Shown here piece by piece: positions 58,168-64,000 of a stretch of DNA of 64,000 nucleotides (positions are counted from its first letter, which is position 1; each line of letters opens with the position of its first letter). A model generated the notes under the pieces. The model was not told the DNA's origin, made no database searches, and worked only from the letters and a program-made list of their open reading frames with translations. Source of the stretch: Lishizhenia tianjinensis (lineage in GTDB: Bacteria > Bacteroidota > Bacteroidia > Flavobacteriales_D > Crocinitomicaceae); NCBI RefSeq assembly GCF_900116425.1, contig NZ_FPAS01000001.1:1126085-1190084 (forward strand), read 5' to 3'. The translations under genes and the position numbers were made by a program.

Positions 58168-58368
58168 ATGAAAAACACCATAAAAGTAGAACGTGCAAAA
58201 AAGGACATGACCCAGCAAAATTTGGCAGATGAAGTTGGTGTTTCTCGACAAACCATCAATTCGTTGGAAAAAGGCAGGTATGTTCCTTCAACAATTCTAG
58301 CACTTAAAATTTCCGAGGTTTTCAATACACCGGTTAATGAAATTTTTCAATTGGACGAAAATGATTAA
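58168..58368 (+). CDS. Small XRE/Cro-type HTH regulator
   Basis: A 66-residue single-domain helix-turn-helix protein: RAKKDMTQQNLADEVGVSRQTINSLEKGRYVPSTILALKISEVFNTPVNEIFQL covers the whole XRE fold. Such tiny YozG-like regulators are usually autoregulatory and often pair with a small membrane protein; no partner gene is seen here. The 200 bases upstream contain no other gene. Confidence 0.85.
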   Translation: MKNTIKVERAKKDMTQQNLADEVGVSRQTINSLEKGRYVPSTILALKISEVFNTPVNEIFQLDEND

Positions 58369-58393
58369 TCGTCTAAGAGGATAAAACTTTAAA

Positions 58394-58422
58394 AGCATAC
58401 ATCTTTTTTGTATGTTTTTTTT
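58394..58422. terminator. Bidirectional terminator between convergent genes
   Basis: GCATAC and GTATGT pair over an AT-rich loop with T-runs, between the HTH gene and pbpC, whose stop is 3 bases away. Confidence 0.65.
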
Positions 58423-58424
58423 GG

Positions 58425-60731
58425 TTAAAATCCCTCGAAATTCACAGAAACGCTTTGACCTCCTTCATCCATAATCATCAAAATATGATCACCGGGAATG
58501 ATGTCTACTTTCATTTGATGTTTCCCTGAGGTACTTCCCACAAAATCATCATCTAAATGCCAATACAAAACGGCATTCTTGTCTCTGTGCGTTGCTTCTA
58601 GTATCACTTGTTCGAATTCACCCTTAAAGTTTTTCGGAATGATCAATTTTGAATCATCTTGCGGGTAAATAATACCCAAATCTCTCTCCTCAAAGGCCGA
58701 GCAACCTAAATCATAGGGCGGAATTTCTTTGTATTTCTGATGTCCTCTTTTATAATAAAAAGCTGCAACGGGGTCTAAACAAAACCAAACCGTATCCTTA
58801 ACGGTTTTCCCCTGAATACAATTCCTATTCACCCTTAAGCCCTCTTCATTGATCAAGATATGTTGGTGGTAGGTACAAACACCCAAAGCCTTGGCCTGCA
58901 TGCTTGTTTCTGTTCTCACAGTAGGACAAGCAGGAGAAGGCGCCAAACCAGAGCTAGCACATAAATCAATGTATTTTAAGGCAGCCAAAGGTTTTTCAAA
59001 CCAACCCTTCTTTTCTAACTCTTGGAAAATATCAAACATTAAAGGCGCCGCTACAGAAGCTCCCGTTAAACCCGGTCTCCCCTCTCCTTCTGCATTTCCA
59101 ACCCAAATAGCCACCAAATAATTCGCGTCGTAGCCTACAGCCCAGGCGTCTCTATAACCAAAGCTCGTCCCTGTTTTCCACGCTACCTTTCGCGAAGAGG
59201 AATATTGACGCCAACTTTCCTCCATCCCTGGTCGCTGAACCTCCTTCAAAGCTTCGGTTACCATCCACCATGTACCTTCGTGGTAGTTTTTTGTAGGATG
59301 CTCATACTCCTCTCCTTTCCATACCGAAAGTCCAGCATAATTCTCTTGCTCATTTTTAATGTAATTGTTTAAACTTCTTGCTTGCTTCGAATAGGCATGA
59401 ACAACATCCCATAAACTTACTTCTGCTCCTCCAAGTATAAGAGACAATCCATAATTATCAGGAGAACGATTAATGGATGTAAAGCCCAAAGCTTTCAATT
59501 CATCATAAAAACGCAACACACTGTAATCTTTCAAAATATTGGTAGCAGGTATGTTTAAAGACCTTGCCAAAGCCTCGCTTGCGGGAACCACTCCATCGAA
59601 ACTTTTATTAAAATTAGAGGGCGAAAAACCGTGAATAGAAATGGGAACATCACGTAACAAAGTAGTATTGTGCAACATTCCTTCCTCTATGGCCGCAGCA
59701 TATAAAAAGGGTTTGAGTATACTTCCCGAACTTCTTGGAGCTTGAATTAAATCCACAAATTGAGCATTGGCTCCTTCAAAATTGGCGTTTCCTACGTAAG
59801 CTTTTACCTCGCCAGTTTGCACATCTACCACCACCGCACAGGCGTTTTTTATTTCGTTGTTTTCTAAGAATTTTACATAATTATTCAATCGCTGGGTCAC
59901 TCGCTTTTGAAGTCGACCATTCACGGTAGAATTTGTGCGCTCACCACCTTTGCCTTTACTATTGGCCAAGGTCAATAAATGAAATGCAGAATTGGGTAAA
60001 TCCATAGGTTTGCCGGGCAATGGCTCTAATAAAGACAATTCATAAGTAGAAAGATCTATTACCTGATTCTCCCATAACTTTTTGAGCAACTTATCTCTTT
60101 TGGCTTTCAACTCCTCTGAGTTCTTCCCCGGACGAATAAGTGCTGGAGCATTGGGCAACACAGCCAAAGTTGCATACTCGGCCCATGATAATTGATGCAA
60201 AGGCCTGTGGAAATATCTCCAAGCCGCTGTTTCAGCCCCTACAACATTTCCTCCATAAGGCGCATGAGAAACATACATCTTCAATACCTCATCCTTACAG
60301 TAGCTAAACTCCAAACGTATGGCTTGATAGAGCTCTATGATTTTTTCAAAATAGGTACGCGCTTTGTTTTGGCGCGACAAGCGTATGACTTGCATACTCA
60401 AGGTACTCCCTCCACTTACAACTCTTCCTTCGCTAATGTTTTGAAACATTGCCCTGAAAGTGGAAACGGGGTTTACTCCAGGGTGATAGTAAAAATATTC
60501 ATCCTCAAAGTATAGTATACACTGTTCTAATTCGTAGGGTATACTATCAACCTGCGGAAAACGCCACTGTCCGTCACTTGCAATTTGGGCTGCTAACAAT
60601 TCGCCCTTTTCATCATTTACCAAAGTTGAATAGGGCAAATCAAATAAGCGACTCGGGAATAAATAATAAAAAAGGAAGCCAAAGAGTACTAACCCTATCA
60701 ACTTCCTTTTATTTCTTTTGGTTAATCTCAT
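58425..60731 (-). CDS. pbpC: Penicillin-binding protein 1C
   Basis: A 768-residue bifunctional PBP. After a short cytoplasmic tail and one TM helix (residues 11-25) comes the glycosyltransferase domain (EDEYFYYHPG 76-85, GGSTLSMQVIR 107-117), then the transpeptidase domain with SxxK in SGSILKPF, SLN and KTGTS, and the C-terminal PBP1C-specific domain (about 690-768). All active-site motifs are intact. In many bacteria pbpC lies next to a gene for an alpha-2-macroglobulin, as here (4-base overlap), and the two are thought to defend or repair the cell wall together. Confidence 0.92.
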   Translation of the reverse strand: MRLTKRNKRKLIGLVLFGFLFYYLFPSRLFDLPYSTLVNDEKGELLAAQIASDGQWRFPQVDSIPYELEQCILYFEDEYFYYHPGVNPVSTFRAMFQNISEGRVVSGGSTLSMQVIRLSRQNKARTYFEKIIELYQAIRLEFSYCKDEVLKMYVSHAPYGGNVVGAETAAWRYFHRPLHQLSWAEYATLAVLPNAPALIRPGKNSEELKAKRDKLLKKLWENQVIDLSTYELSLLEPLPGKPMDLPNSAFHLLTLANSKGKGGERTNSTVNGRLQKRVTQRLNNYVKFLENNEIKNACAVVVDVQTGEVKAYVGNANFEGANAQFVDLIQAPRSSGSILKPFLYAAAIEEGMLHNTTLLRDVPISIHGFSPSNFNKSFDGVVPASEALARSLNIPATNILKDYSVLRFYDELKALGFTSINRSPDNYGLSLILGGAEVSLWDVVHAYSKQARSLNNYIKNEQENYAGLSVWKGEEYEHPTKNYHEGTWWMVTEALKEVQRPGMEESWRQYSSSRKVAWKTGTSFGYRDAWAVGYDANYLVAIWVGNAEGEGRPGLTGASVAAPLMFDIFQELEKKGWFEKPLAALKYIDLCASSGLAPSPACPTVRTETSMQAKALGVCTYHQHILINEEGLRVNRNCIQGKTVKDTVWFCLDPVAAFYYKRGHQKYKEIPPYDLGCSAFEERDLGIIYPQDDSKLIIPKNFKGEFEQVILEATHRDKNAVLYWHLDDDFVGSTSGKHQMKVDIIPGDHILMIMDEGGQSVSVNFEGF

Positions 60732-63700
60732 TCTTTAACTACTTCTACCCATTTACCAGCTTCGGTGGCAAAAATAGACTCATCGTACATAGGTGCACAG
60801 AAAATTGCGGGTTGATAATATTTCCCCAAGAAGGTAGCATTCAACAACACCTCTATTTCTATTCTGTCATTCTTCCCTAAATCGAAGTAAGAGTAAACTC
60901 TATCATCTCTGATGTCTTGGTACTCTACTTTTGCATTTTGCTTGTAATCATCTGCTAAACGCGAATTGATAATTTGCCAGCCAGAAGGGAAAATTTGTGT
61001 CAACGCCATTTCTTGGTAATCACCTCTTATTCCAGGATGTGAAAGGGTAACAATGGCTTTAAAGTCCTGACCTTGTTTTAACTTATCAACAGAAATTAAC
61101 TTTCCATCTAAATCTTTATAAACCACTTCCATTTTTAGGTCTTTACTCGCCGTTGTAACCTGAGATTCTGCAGGAATTCCCGATTGCTCTACATTCACAA
61201 AGAGTAAATTACTTCCCTTGTTGATTACTTCTATTTGTCCTGACCTAAATTTCTCTGTATCTACTTGATATTGATAGATGGCAGCATCTGTTGAAACATC
61301 TACGGTAGTTCCATTCACTTTTAAGCTGCACGTAATTGCAGCTCCAGCATCATCTTCACCAATTAATTTACCTATAGCCAATAAGGCATACGCTCTGGTT
61401 TGCGTGCTATGCCATCCTGTGGATAAGTCTTTGGCTATTTCTTTGGCTAACTCCGCAGCTCTGGTCTTATCCTTCAAATAAACCATAGTTTCCAAAATCA
61501 TAGCTCTATCTCTTATTCCTGAACCATAGTTATACCCCATAGATCTATATTCTGGAATTGCATAAGATTGTTGACTCAAACTTGTAGCAGCCTTGGCTTG
61601 ACCTATTATTGCATAAGCAGCCGCCAATCTCCATGCTGCAGCGGCACTTAATTCAGCATCATTTTTCAAGCGGTTCATTGCACCTACTTCTGCTTTCCCA
61701 GCTAGAGCTAGTGTATACAAACGGTAAGCTTGATCCAAATCTCCGCCGTAACGTCCCCAGTTGTATTTGCGCGTCCACTCTTTGGCTCTTTTCTTTTGGA
61801 ATTTCACCCAAGCATTTAACATACCTGCAGGTAATTCATACCCTTTATTTTTAGCCTCTAACATGAAATGTCCTGCATAGTTGGTTCCCCATTCAGATAC
61901 ATAACTAAAATTGTTTCCAGGCCAATAAGTAAAGCCTCCATCTGTGGTTTGGAAAGATTTGTATTTGATCAATGCAGCATTGATATTATCGTTCACCTTC
62001 GTCTTTTCCTCTGCCGTCATTTTCACAAAATTTGAAAGGAACAATTGAGGGAAAACAGCAGATGTTGTTTGTTCTATACACCCGTGTGGGTAGCGAATTA
62101 AATAAGAAAGTTGTTTCTCTAAATTCAAATGAGGGATGCGAGAAATCTCCACTTTGGCTGTATTCGTTCCTCGAATTCCAAAGGCAGAGTAAACGCTACT
62201 CCAACTCGTATTTCCTTCTACAGATTGTACGATAGATTTAGTCATAGGTGGATTGGCAGGTCGCACTAAAATTTCAATTTCTTCGAATGATTTTTCCTTG
62301 CCAGAAGTCACCTCTACTTTGAACTTACCAACGCCTAATTTATTCGCTACTTCATAGTCAAAGTAAACCGTCTGATCACCTTTCCCAGAAAAATTAACGC
62401 TTTGCTGCGTACTTCCTTTAGCCTGCAAGAATTCATTAGAACTCACCTTAACATTAACCTGTTTGATCTTATCGCTCATGGCAATAACATTTACAGGAAC
62501 TTTAATTTGTTCTTTAGGACCTAAAACACGCGGCAAGGTAGCTTGCACCATCAAAGGTTGTTTTACTTGTATTTCTTGTTCAGTAGAACCATATGCTCCT
62601 TTATGTGCCGCTACTACCATCACGCGTACTGCACCAATGTAATTCGGCATATTTATTTTGTGCGTAGCTTCCTCCCCTTCCTCTAAATAAAAAGGTCCGA
62701 TGTATTTTACAACAGGTTTAAATCGGTTGGCAGAAGCATCTTCTTTGTATACCAAACCTTCGTCACCACCTATGGCTAAGAGGGCCGCCATTTTACCTGT
62801 TTGCGCACTCATTACATATTTATACATGTCCCACGTACGCACACTTAAAGCTTCTTTGCTGTAGAAGTTGGGCCATAAATCAGGTGTTTCAAATCGCGTT
62901 AAAGAAAGCAAACCTTCATCCACAACAGCTAAGGTATAGGCCATAGCTTTCCCTTCTTTTTCTTTCACTTTAACGGTGTAATCGGATAAAGGCTGAACCG
63001 TTTCTGGAGCCTTAATTTCTGGGTATAAATGCGTTTCTGGATCTGAAACAGCAACTGGCGTTATACCATACATGCGTATGGGTAGAGCATTTTCGGTTTG
63101 ACCATGAGGCTGAACCAAGGTAGCACTAACATAGACATTGGGCGCCATATCCGCGGTTGTAGGTATTTCTATCACCGTAGATTTATCATCTGCTTCTTGC
63201 CAATAGGTTGCCAAAATTTGGTCACCCTTTTCTACCGTTACAAAGAATCTACCTATACCACCAGAAGGAACTGTAATTTTGGCTGTTTCTCCTACATCAT
63301 AGCTGTTCTTGTCTGTTTCTAAATTCAACATAGAAGCAGCCTCTGTATTGCCATTATCCTCTGCGTACCAACCGTAGTAATCTGCAAAGAAGCTTTGCAT
63401 AGCACTGTGACCAGATTTCTCATCTATCACGCGCAACAAGTATTTACCCCAACCTCTTTCTGGGAATTTTAAAGTGAAATTAGATTTACCATTTTTCACA
63501 TAAAAGCTTTCTGTTTTGATAAGGTCTGATGAGTTTCTCGAAACATAATTGGTCAATTCATTCTCTCCATTTCCTTCCCACCACCAGTTGTAAGAAACTT
63601 TATAAAGCTCTACTTTCACGTTGCGTGAAAGTGCATTACCATCTTCATCTACTGCAGCTATAGAAACGGCATGTTCGTCTTCTGAATTCAAGGCTGTTCT

Positions 63701-64000
63701 CCAATTTGATCCTCCCTCCATTTTGAGTCCAACATAGCTGGTGTAGGGTGAATACCTTTTAGAAGTGTAATCTTGACTAAAGTCCCCCCCTTCTTCAAAA
63801 ACTTTGGTGCTCCATCTGAGTTTTAACATTCCAGGCGCTTGTTCTGGTTTTTCCCAATCAAAGCTCACCCTTGCCCTACCATTGGCATCTGTTTTCACTT
63901 CTGCCAACAAAGGTTCGTCTAAGGCATATCTTTTCGATCTATCGTCGAATTGATAATTTTCATATCCTTTAAAAGTAGTTTGAAGGTTAAAAACATCTAA
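60728..64000 (-). CDS. Bacterial alpha-2-macroglobulin, partial (start outside window)
   Basis: At least 1090 residues, open to the window edge; the N-terminus is missing. Visible are MG-type beta domains, a bait-region-like stretch, an A2M motif region (WSTKVFEEGGDFS, YTSYVGLK), the thioester motif CIEQ in RYPHGCIEQTTSAVFPQLF (its presence indicates a reactive thioester), the alpha/alpha TED toroid with GGFTYWPGNNFSYVSEWGT, and the C-terminal receptor-binding-like domain. It traps proteases at the cell envelope. The stop overlaps the pbpC start by 4 bases (ATGA), so they are co-translated. The TTG at 63910 is an internal codon, not a start. Confidence 0.9.
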   Translation of the reverse strand, partial: LDVFNLQTTFKGYENYQFDDRSKRYALDEPLLAEVKTDANGRARVSFDWEKPEQAPGMLKLRWSTKVFEEGGDFSQDYTSKRYSPYTSYVGLKMEGGSNWRTALNSEDEHAVSIAAVDEDGNALSRNVKVELYKVSYNWWWEGNGENELTNYVSRNSSDLIKTESFYVKNGKSNFTLKFPERGWGKYLLRVIDEKSGHSAMQSFFADYYGWYAEDNGNTEAASMLNLETDKNSYDVGETAKITVPSGGIGRFFVTVEKGDQILATYWQEADDKSTVIEIPTTADMAPNVYVSATLVQPHGQTENALPIRMYGITPVAVSDPETHLYPEIKAPETVQPLSDYTVKVKEKEGKAMAYTLAVVDEGLLSLTRFETPDLWPNFYSKEALSVRTWDMYKYVMSAQTGKMAALLAIGGDEGLVYKEDASANRFKPVVKYIGPFYLEEGEEATHKINMPNYIGAVRVMVVAAHKGAYGSTEQEIQVKQPLMVQATLPRVLGPKEQIKVPVNVIAMSDKIKQVNVKVSSNEFLQAKGSTQQSVNFSGKGDQTVYFDYEVANKLGVGKFKVEVTSGKEKSFEEIEILVRPANPPMTKSIVQSVEGNTSWSSVYSAFGIRGTNTAKVEISRIPHLNLEKQLSYLIRYPHGCIEQTTSAVFPQLFLSNFVKMTAEEKTKVNDNINAALIKYKSFQTTDGGFTYWPGNNFSYVSEWGTNYAGHFMLEAKNKGYELPAGMLNAWVKFQKKRAKEWTRKYNWGRYGGDLDQAYRLYTLALAGKAEVGAMNRLKNDAELSAAAAWRLAAAYAIIGQAKAATSLSQQSYAIPEYRSMGYNYGSGIRDRAMILETMVYLKDKTRAAELAKEIAKDLSTGWHSTQTRAYALLAIGKLIGEDDAGAAITCSLKVNGTTVDVSTDAAIYQYQVDTEKFRSGQIEVINKGSNLLFVNVEQSGIPAESQVTTASKDLKMEVVYKDLDGKLISVDKLKQGQDFKAIVTLSHPGIRGDYQEMALTQIFPSGWQIINSRLADDYKQNAKVEYQDIRDDRVYSYFDLGKNDRIEIEVLLNATFLGKYYQPAIFCAPMYDESIFATEAGKWVEVVKE

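Noticed and set aside
1-64000. tRNA, rRNA, tmRNA, replication origin or prophage
   Set aside because: No cloverleaf-like sequence, rRNA motif, DnaA-box cluster or phage structural gene was seen on reading both strands by eye; a tRNAscan or Infernal run could still find one.

Overview
This window is a 64 kb stretch of low-GC chromosome from a Bacteroidota bacterium, most likely an aerobic Flavobacteriales-type organism. The support is direct. Many genes are preceded by the Bacteroidota sigma factor -7 box TAnnTTTG, often with the start codon only a few bases further on. The ribosomal block runs rpmB-rpmG-DUF4295-ftsY. There is a DAHP synthase/chorismate mutase fusion, a type IX secretion cargo with a gliding-motility C-terminal domain, and many SxxC-type lipoproteins. 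No rRNA, tRNA, prophage or CRISPR array was seen.

Layout. 0-4.3 kb: a cut-off secreted protein, an alpha/beta hydrolase lipoprotein, a putative envelope protein, an inverted-repeat-bounded IS1595-like element, and the tRNA methylthiotransferase MtaB. 4.4-8.4 kb: three tandem paralogous barrel-like proteins. 8.5-18.1 kb: a WD40/ComA-like/TPR cluster, a DUF819 membrane protein, a SiaB-like protein, a YkgJ protein, a cysteine-less Lpd-like flavoprotein and an unusual ABC exporter pair. 18.2-25.6 kb: a thioredoxin-fold secreted protein, a pseudouridine synthase, and a metal-uptake operon (DtxR-type regulator, binding lipoprotein, ATPase, two permeases). 25.7-34.1 kb: a sulfur island with two YeeE/YedE proteins, a porin, rhodanese, persulfide dioxygenase-rhodanese, TauE and a Crp/Fnr regulator, plus two thioredoxin-like paralogs and a lipoprotein. 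34.2-42.6 kb: housekeeping genes (ftsY, ribosomal proteins, cinA, DAHP synthase, folD). 42.7-56.8 kb: accessory genes, secreted proteins, a DEAD helicase, a second IS1595-like element, and a small inverted-repeat cassette carrying only a DUF1801 gene. 57-64 kb: a phosphatase-like lipoprotein, a small HTH regulator, pbpC and a partial alpha-2-macroglobulin gene.

Three signals go beyond gene content. First, four promoters (crp, tauE, persulfide dioxygenase, yeeE) each carry a GTnAC-N4-GTnRC-type box exactly 22 nt upstream of the -7 box. This defines a Crp/Fnr-controlled sulfur regulon, probably autoregulated. Second, an intergenic structured element recurs: five copies fold into an outer and an inner stem capped by a conserved CGAC-N4/5-GAAG loop, with end motifs related to GGATAG; a sixth copy is minimal. 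The stems are kept while their sequences differ, so it looks like a real RNA or single-stranded DNA structure. Third, two IS1595-like elements with non-canonical transposases and the 532-bp DUF1801 cassette share one terminal inverted-repeat family, as expected if the cassette is moved in trans.

All functional calls rest on reading motifs by eye. No database search was run.
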